64,000 nt of DNA, from the NCBI GenBank assembly GCA_963774765.1, contig CAVZGP010000015.1:51502-115501 (forward strand), given 5' to 3'. Made by a program: the position numbers and the translations under genes. Below, in pieces: positions 35,344-44,338 of the stretch (position 1 is its first letter; the number at the start of each line of letters is the position of its first letter). This stretch comes from Sva-07 sp963774765 (GTDB lineage Bacteria; Actinomycetota; Acidimicrobiia; Acidimicrobiales; Ilumatobacteraceae). The notes below the pieces were generated by a model. The model did not search any database and had not been told where the DNA came from. It worked only from the letters and a program-made list of their open reading frames with translations.

Positions 35344-36354
35344 ATGGACCGTCGAACATTTCGAACCGTCGTGTCAGCGTTCGCCGTCGTCGGCGCCAGT
35401 GCGCTTCTCACCGGTTGCTTCACCTTCGAAGCCAAGATCAACATCAGCGACGACGCCACCGCCGACCTCGACTACCTCGTCCTCATCGACACCGCACAGC
35501 TCGAGGAGTTCTCGGGACTGCTCGGCGAGGAACTCGGAGACATGGGCGACCTGTCCGGCGACGCGTTGCTCCAGGAGGCGTTCGGCGAAGACGACCCGTG
35601 TGCCGAACTCACCTCGGAGTTCACCACCTTCGAGGTCAGCACTCGCAACATCGACGAGAATGGCGAAGTCGGCGTGGGCTGTACCGTCACCGGAGTCCCG
35701 ATCGCGGACCTGACGTCGCTCGGCGACGACACGTCGTCGTTCTCGATCGTGCAGGACGACGCCGGCACCCGCTTCAACGCCGTGCTCGAAGGCGTCGACG
35801 AACTCGCCGGCGATCCGTCCGAGACCGAGATGCTCACCGACATCATCGGTGTGAGCTTCGACGACCTGTTCACGATCAGGTTCGTCGTCACGGCGCCCGG
35901 ATCACTCGGCGACAACAACGCATCGTCGACCGACGGCTCGACCGCCACCTGGGACATCAAGCCAGATGCCGACTTCGTGGCCGACGGCGACGCGACGATG
36001 ACCGCTGAATGGACGCCTGGCGGAGGTGGCGGTGGATCATCGACCTGGATCATCCTGTTGGCGATCGCCGCAATCGCCGCTGTCATCGCGATCGCCGTCG
36101 TGCTGGTCAAGCGCTCGAAGGGTCAACCCGCCGAAGTCGTGAGCGACGATTCGACGTCGCCGCCCGACATGAGCCCGACGACCGCCGCGGGCACGCCGCC
36201 CCCGCCACCACCACCGCCACCACCGGGCATGACGCCGCAGCCCGCCGTTGACGCACCGCCGACGAGTTCGCCGGCGCCGCCGATCGCGGCAGAACCGCCA
36301 GCCGCACCGCCGCCCTCGACGCCACCACCGCCACCACCGCCTCCGCCGTCGTGA
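35344..36354 (+). CDS. LppM-like lipoprotein with C-terminal anchor and poly-Pro tail
   Basis: 336 residues. Signal peptide with lipobox LLTGC (Cys25). The following domain resembles mycobacterial LppM (FTFEAKINISDDATADLDYL, about 26-220). Then a Gly-rich hinge, one membrane span (STWIILLAIAAIAAVIAIAV, about 237-260) and a Pro-rich tail with runs of prolines to the C-terminus. A protein with both a lipid anchor and a C-terminal span would be held at two points. Function unknown; LppM affects envelope lipids in mycobacteria. The start is fixed by the leaderless -10. Confidence 0.82.
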   Translation: MDRRTFRTVVSAFAVVGASALLTGCFTFEAKINISDDATADLDYLVLIDTAQLEEFSGLLGEELGDMGDLSGDALLQEAFGEDDPCAELTSEFTTFEVSTRNIDENGEVGVGCTVTGVPIADLTSLGDDTSSFSIVQDDAGTRFNAVLEGVDELAGDPSETEMLTDIIGVSFDDLFTIRFVVTAPGSLGDNNASSTDGSTATWDIKPDADFVADGDATMTAEWTPGGGGGGSSTWIILLAIAAIAAVIAIAVVLVKRSKGQPAEVVSDDSTSPPDMSPTTAAGTPPPPPPPPPPGMTPQPAVDAPPTSSPAPPIAAEPPAAPPPSTPPPPPPPPPS

Positions 36355-36425
36355 GCTGACGCCAGCTCGCGGACTCATCGGGACTCGAAGTTCCACGCCA
36401 GGGGTGCGTGTGGCAGGCTCTCGAT

Positions 36426-37064
36426 GTGCCTACGCCGACCTACGACGAACTGTTCGAGAACAACCGTCGCTGGGTCGCCGACGAGTTGGCGAACGATCCC
36501 GACCACTTCGAACGCCTCGCCGCCGGCCAACACCCGAAGTACCTCTTCATCGGGTGCTCCGACAGTCGAGTGAATGCGAACGAGATGGTCGGCGTTCGCA
36601 GCGGCGAGATGTTCATCCACCGCAACATCGCCAACCTGGTCATCCACACCGACATGAACGTCATGTCGGTGCTGCAGTTCGCCGTCGAGGTGCTCGGCGT
36701 CGAACACGTCATCGTGTGCGGCCACTACGGATGTGGTGGCGTCGCAGCGGCGGTCGATGGCACGTACCACGGACTGATCGACGAGTGGCTGCGCACGATC
36801 AAGGACGTGTACCGGATCTACCACGACGAACTCGAGGCCATCGACGACGCCGAGTTGCGCCATCAACGCCTCGTCGAACTGAACGTGCGCGAGCAGGTGT
36901 ACCGGTTGTGTTCGACCTCGTTCGTCCAGCGACGCTGGGGAAGCGACATGCGCCGGCACGTACACGGCTGGGCCTACGACCTGCGCCACGGGTTGTTGAA
37001 GGACCTCGAAATCGATCCTGCCCACGAACCAGCCCGCAGAATCTACGAACTCGACGGCCTCTGA
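36426..37064 (+). CDS. can: Beta-class carbonic anhydrase
   Basis: 212 residues from the GTG at 36426, preceded by CAGGCT six nt upstream. Zinc ligands: Cys in FIGCSDSR (about 44), His and Cys in VCGHYGCGG (about 98-104). It interconverts CO2 and bicarbonate in the cytosol. Length and motifs match bacterial beta-CAs (Can). It is followed by a strong palindrome (37081-37127) that probably ends its transcript. Confidence 0.95.
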   Translation: MPTPTYDELFENNRRWVADELANDPDHFERLAAGQHPKYLFIGCSDSRVNANEMVGVRSGEMFIHRNIANLVIHTDMNVMSVLQFAVEVLGVEHVIVCGHYGCGGVAAAVDGTYHGLIDEWLRTIKDVYRIYHDELEAIDDAELRHQRLVELNVREQVYRLCSTSFVQRRWGSDMRRHVHGWAYDLRHGLLKDLEIDPAHEPARRIYELDGL

Positions 37065-37080
37065 GTCGCTCCCATCACGG

Positions 37081-37127
37081 TTCTCGTGAACTCGTACGGG
37101 AACTATTCCCGTACGAGTTCACGAGAA
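37081..37127. terminator. Perfect 22-bp inverted repeat after carbonic anhydrase
   Basis: The left arm 37081-37102 (begins TTCTCGTGAACTCG) is repeated exactly in inverse at 37106-37127; the loop is CTA. Very stable and no T-tract. It overlaps the first codons of the DinB-like reading frame. Confidence 0.75.
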
Positions 37128-37604
37128 GCGGCAGCTGGCTACGAGCGCGATGGCGTGTTGCCGATCGTGTTCTCGCTGTTCCACTACCTCAACGTGAACG
37201 ACGGCTCGTTCATGATGATCACCGGCGAGGCGCCGATCTGGAACGACGAGTGGCAGCAACGTGTGCGGCTCACGATCGCCGACCACGGCAAGCACAAGAC
37301 GGTCGACGAGATGGTCGCCCAACGCATCGGCGACTACGACGCCTACAAGGAGTATTGGCGAGCCGTGTTCGAGCGGACCGAAGCGCATCTTCGAACGATG
37401 GATCCGCACGACTTCACCCGGGTGCTGATCGCCACGCCGTATCCACCGATGATCGCCAGCATCTACAGCGCCCGATGCGCCGGTCCGCACTGGATCACCG
37501 TGCTCGACGGCTTCGAGTGCTGGCTGTACCAGCACGGTCTGCGCCACATGGGCGAGATCGACCTCGCCCGCGGTCTCGTCGGCCTCGGCGGCATGACATC
37601 CTGA
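37086..37604 (+). pseudogene. DinB-like protein, probably lacking its normal N-terminus
   Basis: 172 codons from a GTG at 37086. Residues about 25-172 resemble a DinB-fold metalloprotein: first His region FSLFHYLNVNDGSFM and final HGLRHMGEIDLARGLVGLGG, which carries the conserved last His. The first 14 codons lie inside a perfect palindrome and look non-protein-like, and helix 1 of a DinB domain is missing. No start with a ribosome site is visible. Either the 5' end was replaced by the palindrome, or translation begins at a later GTG such as the one before LPIVFSLF. Function unknown. Confidence 0.55.
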
Positions 37605-37754
37605 CGCGACACGATTGCCGCTCCTGCAACGTTCCATCGATCCTCGAACCGGGTTCAGCCGGCCTCTGTTCAACGGGGTTCTCGAGACGTGATACAACGG
37701 TTGGCCTCCCGGCAAGCCGGGGTCGACCGCCAAACGACTGAAGAGAGGGACCCG

Positions 37755-39545
37755 ATGTTCGCCAACCCATCCCCAGTGCGAGGCAGCCAGAGACGCCGCC
37801 AATTGCTCGCGATCGCAGGTGCTGTCGCCATTTCGATCAGCGCCGCGGCGTGCCGGCCAGGGCCCGGCTTCCCCGGCAAACCGAAGCCGCCCAGCCACCA
37901 CGATCCGAAGGGGCAGCTGATCGATCTGCAGCTCCTCGGAATCAACGACTACCACGGCCACGTCGAGTCAACGACGCCCGGCAACATCGACGGCGCACCG
38001 GCAGGAGGATCCGAGTACCTGTCCGCCAAACTCAACGAGCTGCGTGCGGGCAACAAGAACAGCCTGACCGTCGCCGCCGGCGACCTCATCGGAGGGTCTC
38101 CGGCGTTCTCCGGGCTCTTCCACGATGAGCCGTCGGTCGAGACGCTGAACGCCATGCAGCTCGACGTGTCGAGCGTTGGCAACCACGAATTCGACGAAGG
38201 CGTGACCGAGCTGTTGCGCATGCAGAACGGCGGGTGTCATCCCGTCGACGGCTGCTACTTCCCGAGTGCGCCGTACCCCGGCGCCGACTTCCAGTGGCTC
38301 GCCGCCAACGTCGTCAACGAGACGACCGGCAAGACGCCGCTGCCGCCGTACTGGATCGAGAAGGTCAACAACGTCAAGGTCGGCTTCATCGGGATGACCC
38401 TCGAGGCCACCGACACCCTGGTCGCCGCAGCCGGCATCCAGGGATGGGACTTCCTCGACGAAGCCGAGACCGCCAACGCACTCGTCCCCATCCTGAGGAA
38501 CAAGGGAGTCGAGGCGATCGTCGTGCTCCTGCACGAAGGCGGCTCCCAGACCCCGCCGCCGGGTGACGTCGACGCCTGCGTCGGCATCTCCGGTCCGATC
38601 GTGGCCATCAACAGCGCGCTCGATCCCGAGATCGACGTCGTCATCACCGGCCACACCCACCTGCCGTACAACTGCACCCTGCCCGATCCCGCCGGCGATC
38701 CGCGCATCGTGACGAGCGCCTACTCCTACGGCCGTGTGGTCACGGAGGTGAACCTGGTGCTCGACAAGCGGACGCACGACGTCCGCCGCGACCTCAGCAC
38801 GTCGACCAACCACGCCGTCTTCCAGGCGGCCCTCGCGCCGGACCCGGTGATGACGGCCATCCTCGCGAAGTGGCAGCCCCTCTATGACGCGGCTGGCACC
38901 ACCCCAGTCGGCGCGATCACCGCCGACATCAACCGCGGAGGGACCGGCGGATCGGATCGCGGCGTCGAGTCGGCGGCCGGCAACCTGGTTGCCGACGCGC
39001 AACTCTGGGCGACGTCATCGAACTTCGCCGACGTGGCGTTCATGAACCCGGGCGGCGTCCGTTCGGACCTCACCTATGCGCAGTCACAGACCCCAGCCGA
39101 AGGCGACGGCGTCGTCACGTACGGCGAAGCGTTCACGTTCCAGCCGTTCGGCAACACGCTGGTGACGTTCCCGATGACCGGGGCGCAGATCATCTCGGTC
39201 CTCGAGGAGCAGTGCCAGCCGCTCGGCTCGAGCCGTCCGTTCCTGCACCTCGGCGTCTCCGAGGGGTTCACGTACGACCTCGCCACCACGATCGCGGCAG
39301 GCGACTGCACTGCGGTGGCGATCACCAACGTGATGCTGAACGGCGTGGCGCTGAACCCTGCCGCGACGTACGACGTGACGGTGAACAACTTCCTCGCCGA
39401 CGGCGGGGACAACTTCACCACGTTCGCCACGATCACCGCCCCGCGGCTCGACGGTGGCAACGATCTACAGGCCCTCGTCAACTACCTCGGCACGTTCAGC
39501 CCGGTTGCTCCTCCGAGCATCGATCGGGTCAACGAGCTGCCCTGA
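37755..39545 (+). CDS. Secreted bifunctional metallophosphatase/5'-nucleotidase lipoprotein
   Basis: 596 residues, start ATG with GAGAGGGA upstream. Signal peptide with lipobox AAAC (Cys33), so surface-anchored. The calcineurin-type N-terminal domain has INDYHGHVE, VAAGDLIGGSPAFSG, SVGNHEFDEG and VITGHTHLPYN. The C-terminal 5'-nucleotidase domain has NPGGVRSDL, FQPFGNTLV and NNFLADGGDNF. It dephosphorylates nucleotides outside the cell. The secreted nuclease follows 132 bp downstream, so together they would turn extracellular DNA into nucleosides and phosphate. Confidence 0.92.
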   Translation: MFANPSPVRGSQRRRQLLAIAGAVAISISAAACRPGPGFPGKPKPPSHHDPKGQLIDLQLLGINDYHGHVESTTPGNIDGAPAGGSEYLSAKLNELRAGNKNSLTVAAGDLIGGSPAFSGLFHDEPSVETLNAMQLDVSSVGNHEFDEGVTELLRMQNGGCHPVDGCYFPSAPYPGADFQWLAANVVNETTGKTPLPPYWIEKVNNVKVGFIGMTLEATDTLVAAAGIQGWDFLDEAETANALVPILRNKGVEAIVVLLHEGGSQTPPPGDVDACVGISGPIVAINSALDPEIDVVITGHTHLPYNCTLPDPAGDPRIVTSAYSYGRVVTEVNLVLDKRTHDVRRDLSTSTNHAVFQAALAPDPVMTAILAKWQPLYDAAGTTPVGAITADINRGGTGGSDRGVESAAGNLVADAQLWATSSNFADVAFMNPGGVRSDLTYAQSQTPAEGDGVVTYGEAFTFQPFGNTLVTFPMTGAQIISVLEEQCQPLGSSRPFLHLGVSEGFTYDLATTIAAGDCTAVAITNVMLNGVALNPAATYDVTVNNFLADGGDNFTTFATITAPRLDGGNDLQALVNYLGTFSPVAPPSIDRVNELP

Positions 39546-39677
39546 TGCGTCACCGGTTCCCCCCGATCACCAGGTCGGGGGGAACCCGCTCATCGCTCAC
39601 ATGAACACGGCCGGGCTCCGCGAGGGTCCAGCTGACACAACTCACATTTCCGGCGGGCGCTTCGGAAGGAAATCACG

Positions 39678-42600
39678 ATGATCCGCACGACCCGACCCCG
39701 CTCGACCAAGCTCCTTCGGCGCACCCTGGCCGGGGTGTTGGCCGCCTCCTTCATCCCGATGCTGGCCTCTGGTCCACCGTCGGCCGCGGCGGCTGCGCCG
39801 AGCGATCTGTTCATGTCGGAGTACATCGAGGGGTCGTCGTTCAACAAGGCGATCGAGATCTACAACGGCACCGGCGGTGCGGTCGATCTCGCCGCCGCCA
39901 ACTACACGTTGGAGCTCTACAGCAACGGTTCGTCGACCGCGAGCCAGAGCGTGGCGCTCAGCGGGACGATCGCCGACGGTGACGTGTTCGTCCTCGCTCA
40001 CGCTTCGGCCGACCCGGCAATCCTTGCCGCGACGGACCTCATCAGTAGTGCGGTCGTCAACTTCAACGGCGACGACGCGGTGGTCCTCCGCAAGGGTGGG
40101 ATCGTCGTCGACGCATTCGGTCAGATCGGGTTCGATCCAGGCAGCCAATGGGATGGCGGGGGCCAGGACGACACCCTGCGCCGGAACGAGGCCATCTGCA
40201 CAGGCGACACCAATGCCGACGACGCCTTCGATGCATCCGTCGAGTGGGCCACCTTCGCGAACAACACCTTCGATGGGCTCGGCACCCACACCACCACCTG
40301 CGGTGGTGGCAGTGGTCCCGCCGACCCGGTCGTCAACGAGTTCTCGGCGAGCACCACCGGAAGCCCGGATGTCGAGTGGATCGAGGTCCTCGGCACACCC
40401 AACAGCGACTACTCCACGTACACGCTGCTCGAGATCGAGGGCGACGTGACGAGTGCCATGGGCAACATCGACCGGGCGTTCCCGGTCGGCACCACCGATG
40501 GCGCGGGCTTCTGGACAACGGCAGTCGGGAATCTGGCAATCGAGAACGGAACGATCACGCTGCTCCTCGTCGAGGGTTTCACCGGCGCGGTCGGAGACGA
40601 CATCGATGCCGACGACGACGGTGTGATCGACGTCGCACCGTGGACACGGATCGTCGACGACGTCGCGGTCGACGATGGCGGCGCAGGCGACCTCATCTAC
40701 TCCTCGACGGTGCTCGACCCCGACTACGACGGCGTCAGCACGTTCACGCCGGGCGGCGCGTCGCGCTTTCCGGACGGCACCGACACCGACTCACCAGCCG
40801 ACTGGGTACGCAACGACTTCGACCTCGCGGGCATTCCTGGCTTCAGCGGGACGGCCATGGTCGGTGAGGCGATCAATACGCCGGGCGCACCGAACGAGAT
40901 CGTCGTTCCCCCGCCGACCGGCTTCTGTGGCGAACCGGCAACGCTGATCAGCGCCATCCAGGGCAGTGGCGCCGCGAGCCCGCTCGCCGGCGAGACACAC
41001 ACCGTCGAGGCCGTCGTGGTCGGCGACTTCCAGGACGGCGCCAGCGGCACCAACGGCGACCTCAACGGCTTCCACCTGCAGGAGGAAGACGCGGATGCTG
41101 ACGCTGACACATCGACGTCCGAGGGCATTTTCGTGTTCGACGGCTCCAACCCCGCTGTCGACGTCAGCATCGGCGATCGCGTCCGAGTGGTCGGGTCGAT
41201 CTCGGAGTTCAACGGCCTGACCGAGATCACCGCAACGGGCGTGCTCGTCTGCGACTCCGGCAACCCTGCTCCGACGCCGGCGACACTGGCTCTTCCGGTG
41301 TCCGACGTCGACGACTTCGAGCCCTCGGAGGGCATGTCGGTCACGTTCCCACAGGACCTCGTGATCTCCGAGTACTTCAACTTCGACCGGTTCGGCGAGA
41401 TCGTGCTCACCTCCGAGCGCCGGCTCACGCCGACGGCCGAGTTCGAGCCCGGACCGGATGCCGTCGCGGCCGCCGCCGACTTGGTGCTCGACCGGATCAC
41501 GCTCGACGACGGCCGGACCAATCAGAATCCCGATCCCGCGATCCATCCGAACGGTGCCGTGTTCGACCTCGACAACTTGTTCCGGGGTGGCGACACCGTT
41601 GCCAACGTGACCGGCGTGATGGACTACGGGTTCGGCCTGTACCGGATCCAGCCGACCCGGGGCGCGAACCACGCACCCGTCAACCCCCGCACGGCCGAAC
41701 CGGACGAGGTCGGCGGCGACGTCCGGGTGGCGTCGTTCAACGTCCTCAACTACTTCACCACGATCGATGACGGTGTCAACGACATCTGCGGTCCGGCGCA
41801 GAACCAGGAGTGCCGCGGGGCTGACGACGCCGACGAGCTGACCAGGCAACGCGACAAGATCGTGGCGGCGTTGACTGCGATCGACGCAGACGTCGTCGGC
41901 CTCATCGAGATCGAGAACAACGTCGACGACGATGCCGTCATCGACCTCGTCGACAGTCTCAACGCCGTCAACGGTCCAGGCACCTACGACTACCTCGCGA
42001 CCGGGGCCATCGGCACCGACGCGATCAAGGTCGCCATCATCTATCGGCCCGGGGCGGTGTCGCCGGTGGGTGGATACGCGATTCTCGACAGCAGCGTCGA
42101 TCCCCGCTTCCTCGACACCAAGAGCCGTCCGGTGCTCGCCCAGAGCTTCGCCGACTCGTCGGGCAGCGTGTTCACGGTGGCGGTCAACCATCTGAAGTCC
42201 AAGGGTTCCGACTGCAACGACGTCGGAGACCCTGACCTGGGTGACGGGGCCGGCAACTGCAACGTGACGCGGACATCGGCTGCCGAGGCCCTCGTCGACT
42301 GGCTCGCCACCGATCCGACCGGGAGCGGTGACGCCCACACCTTGATCATCGGTGACCTCAACTCCTACGACAAGGAGGACCCGATCGATGCGATCGTGGC
42401 CGGCGCGGACGACACCGCAGGAAGCACCGACGACTACTCCGATCTGATCCGGCTGTTCCAGGGCGAGGACGCGTATTCCTACGTCTTCGACGGCCAGGTC
42501 GGGTACCTCGACCACGCGCTGGCCAGCGCCGGGCTCGTCGGTCAGATCACCGGCGTGACCGTCTGGCACATCAACGCGGACGAGGCCGACCTGATCGACT

Positions 42601-43238
42601 ACGACACGTCGTTCAAGCTGCCGGCACAGGACGCGATCTACGCGCCGGACCCGTATCGATCCTCCGATCACGACCCGGTCGTGATCGGACTGCAGCTGGA
42701 CACCCCGCGCTCTCTGAAGGAGTCCGCTCGCACCGCCCTGATGTCGGCGCTGCCAACGGGCAATCGCAAGGACGACCGGTTCATCCAGCAGGCGGTCGGA
42801 CGGATCACCCAGAGCCTCGAGCCGGCCTGGTGGCTCGACGACATGACGCTCGATCCGAAGAAGGGCACGCACGTGTTCGACCGGGAACACCAGGCTGTCA
42901 TTGCGCTGTCGAAGGTCGATTTGCCCGTCGCCGTCGATGCGATCGACGACCTGGTGGAAGCGGACCGCCGTCTTGCCTCGGTGCAGATCGAACTCGCCAT
43001 CGACGCCGGAGGCAACTCCAGGTACATCCGGTGGGCTCAGCGGTCGCTCGCCAGGGCGGACACCTACGCTGAGACAGGGAGGCCGGCCAAAGCGGTCCAG
43101 GAGTACGGGCAAGCCTGGAAACAAGCGACCACGGCGATGCGATGGTCAGCTTGCAACCGTGCAGCACCGGCGGGATCGAAATCACACTCGCACGGGCACT
43201 CCGGTTGCGATTCCCGAACGGCCAATCATCGGAGGTGA
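39678..43238 (+). CDS. ExeM/NucH-type extracellular endonuclease
   Basis: 1186 residues; GGAAGGA 7 nt before the ATG. Signal peptide to about residue 40. Then a lamin-tail domain (FMSEYIEGSSFNKAIEIYNG, about 42-200) and a second lamin-tail-like domain to about 400 with an acidic calcium-type stretch (DIDADDDGVID). An OB-type domain spans about 415-560. The endonuclease/exonuclease/phosphatase domain (VASFNVLNYF, IGLIEIENN-like GLIEIENNVDD, NHLKSKGSDC, IGDLNSYDKEDP, SSDHDPVVIG) is at about 675-1010. A helical C-terminal region follows. It digests extracellular nucleic acids and partners the 5'-nucleotidase. Confidence 0.9.
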   Translation: MIRTTRPRSTKLLRRTLAGVLAASFIPMLASGPPSAAAAAPSDLFMSEYIEGSSFNKAIEIYNGTGGAVDLAAANYTLELYSNGSSTASQSVALSGTIADGDVFVLAHASADPAILAATDLISSAVVNFNGDDAVVLRKGGIVVDAFGQIGFDPGSQWDGGGQDDTLRRNEAICTGDTNADDAFDASVEWATFANNTFDGLGTHTTTCGGGSGPADPVVNEFSASTTGSPDVEWIEVLGTPNSDYSTYTLLEIEGDVTSAMGNIDRAFPVGTTDGAGFWTTAVGNLAIENGTITLLLVEGFTGAVGDDIDADDDGVIDVAPWTRIVDDVAVDDGGAGDLIYSSTVLDPDYDGVSTFTPGGASRFPDGTDTDSPADWVRNDFDLAGIPGFSGTAMVGEAINTPGAPNEIVVPPPTGFCGEPATLISAIQGSGAASPLAGETHTVEAVVVGDFQDGASGTNGDLNGFHLQEEDADADADTSTSEGIFVFDGSNPAVDVSIGDRVRVVGSISEFNGLTEITATGVLVCDSGNPAPTPATLALPVSDVDDFEPSEGMSVTFPQDLVISEYFNFDRFGEIVLTSERRLTPTAEFEPGPDAVAAAADLVLDRITLDDGRTNQNPDPAIHPNGAVFDLDNLFRGGDTVANVTGVMDYGFGLYRIQPTRGANHAPVNPRTAEPDEVGGDVRVASFNVLNYFTTIDDGVNDICGPAQNQECRGADDADELTRQRDKIVAALTAIDADVVGLIEIENNVDDDAVIDLVDSLNAVNGPGTYDYLATGAIGTDAIKVAIIYRPGAVSPVGGYAILDSSVDPRFLDTKSRPVLAQSFADSSGSVFTVAVNHLKSKGSDCNDVGDPDLGDGAGNCNVTRTSAAEALVDWLATDPTGSGDAHTLIIGDLNSYDKEDPIDAIVAGADDTAGSTDDYSDLIRLFQGEDAYSYVFDGQVGYLDHALASAGLVGQITGVTVWHINADEADLIDYDTSFKLPAQDAIYAPDPYRSSDHDPVVIGLQLDTPRSLKESARTALMSALPTGNRKDDRFIQQAVGRITQSLEPAWWLDDMTLDPKKGTHVFDREHQAVIALSKVDLPVAVDAIDDLVEADRRLASVQIELAIDAGGNSRYIRWAQRSLARADTYAETGRPAKAVQEYGQAWKQATTAMRWSACNRAAPAGSKSHSHGHSGCDSRTANHRR

Positions 43239-43260
43239 CGAGCGATGGCAGACTGGCGAC

Positions 43261-43638
43261 ATGCAGCCGCTGGGAGTTCACCACGTGTCGATCAACGTCC
43301 GCGACGCCGTTGAGAGCTTCGACTTCTACACCGAGGTGCTCGGGATGGTCGCTCGCGACGACCGCCCCCACTTCGGTTTCGGCGGCGCGTGGCTCGACAT
43401 CGGCGGCCAACAGGTCCATCTGATCGAGTCGGACGTTCCCATCGACTGCGGCCAGCACTTCGCGGTCCACGTCGCCGACATCGATGCCGCCGTGGCCGAA
43501 CTCCGCGACCGCGGCGTCGAGGTCAGCGACCCGAAGCCGGTGGCCTCCAGCCGCCAATGCTTCCTGCGCGACCCGTCCGGCAACCTCATCGAACTCCACG
43601 AGCCAGGTGTTACATCTGGGCTCGGACCCCAGATGTGA
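43261..43638 (+). CDS. Glyoxalase/VOC-family protein, small
   Basis: 125 residues from the ATG at 43261, with CAGACT 6 nt upstream as a leaderless-type -10. One VOC domain: LGVHHVSINVRDAVESFDFY, DIGGQQVHLIE, and CFLRDPSGNLIELHEPG, with His and Glu metal ligands. Substrate unknown. Its last ten codons (GVTSGLGPQM) are encoded by a hairpin of the GTCTGAC family, which looks like an addition after the natural end at HEPG. Confidence 0.85.
   Translation: MQPLGVHHVSINVRDAVESFDFYTEVLGMVARDDRPHFGFGGAWLDIGGQQVHLIESDVPIDCGQHFAVHVADIDAAVAELRDRGVEVSDPKPVASSRQCFLRDPSGNLIELHEPGVTSGLGPQM
43609..43638. repeat. Diverged GTCTGAC-type palindrome at the VOC gene end
   Basis: GTTACATCTGGGCTC and ACCCCAGATGTGAC-type arms pair with two mismatches around a centre related to GGGGTCTGACCCC. 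It contains the VOC stop codon. Its arm sequence CATCTGGGG recurs at the left side of the element near 44232. Confidence 0.6.
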
Positions 43639-43641
43639 CTC

Positions 43642-44208
43642 TCAGGTCGGGAAGCCGGGGACGCCGTCGTCGAGTTGCACACCGGCCGAGTTGAGGAACC
43701 CCGAGACCAGCCGGTAGAAGCCGGCGACGATCAGCAACTCGATCAACTCGGCGTCCGACCAGCGGTTGGTGAGCGCCAGCCAGGTGCCGTCACCGACGCA
43801 GTCGCCGGCGGCGAGATCGTCGGCAAGGGCGATCAGCGCGCGGTCGTCGGCGCTCCACGGGTGGTCGTTCGGCGACTTCGTCAACGCGGCGATCTCGTCG
43901 TCGGTGAGGCCACAACGCCGGCCGATCACGGTGTGTTGTCCGAACTCGTAGACGGCCTGTGCGTTCCAGCCGACCCGAAGGATCACCACTTCGCGTTCGC
44001 GCTCGGGGATCAAACCCTTGTTCAAGATGAAACCACCGAGGAGGTTGAAGCGCTTGAGCAGCTTCGGATGGTGACCGAGCACACCGAAGATGTTCAGTGG
44101 TCGCCCGTCGAGGGTCAGCGCGCCAGCGAGCGTGTTGCGGAGCTCGTCGTCGGTGACGTCTTCGAGGTCGATCGGTTCGATGCGTGGTGTAGACGGTCGC
44201 TCGGTCAT
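43642..44208 (-). CDS. Carboxymuconolactone decarboxylase-family protein
   Basis: 188 residues from the ATG at 44208, with GGAG upstream. Helical CMD/AhpD-type fold: PLNIFGVLGHHPKLLKRFN, IPEREREVVILRVGWNAQAV, YEFGQHTVIGRRCGLTDDEI. There is no CxxC pair, so a lactone decarboxylase or related role rather than AhpD redox. It is third in a minus-strand set with FAH and VOC genes that fits aromatic ring-cleavage metabolism. The exact reaction is unknown. Confidence 0.85.
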   Translation of the reverse strand: MTERPSTPRIEPIDLEDVTDDELRNTLAGALTLDGRPLNIFGVLGHHPKLLKRFNLLGGFILNKGLIPEREREVVILRVGWNAQAVYEFGQHTVIGRRCGLTDDEIAALTKSPNDHPWSADDRALIALADDLAAGDCVGDGTWLALTNRWSDAELIELLIVAGFYRLVSGFLNSAGVQLDDGVPGFPT

Positions 44209-44220
44209 GGATGCTCCGGG

Positions 44221-44256
44221 GTGTGACATCTGGGGTCTGACCCCTGCTGCAATTCT
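44221..44256. repeat. Asymmetric GGGGTCTGACCCC element
   Basis: The core lies at 44232-44244. The left flank (GACATCT) matches the arm of the 43.6-kb element; the right flank (TGCTGCA) matches the arm of the 15.1-kb element. It looks like a recombinant of two family members. It sits in the 130-bp gap between the CMD and FAH genes. Confidence 0.6.
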
Positions 44257-44338
44257 TGCGGCAATCGGTCGGGTGTGGGCGTGGTCGCCCGGTCACAGAC
44301 TTGCCGCCACGCGGTGACTGCGGCGAAGCCGAGACGCT

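Noticed and set aside
40791..43124. Long open frame (777 codons) on the minus strand opposite the nuclease gene
   Set aside because: GC-rich mirror of the real gene; Arg/Asp/Val-rich, no domain; the plus-strand frame has clear motifs.
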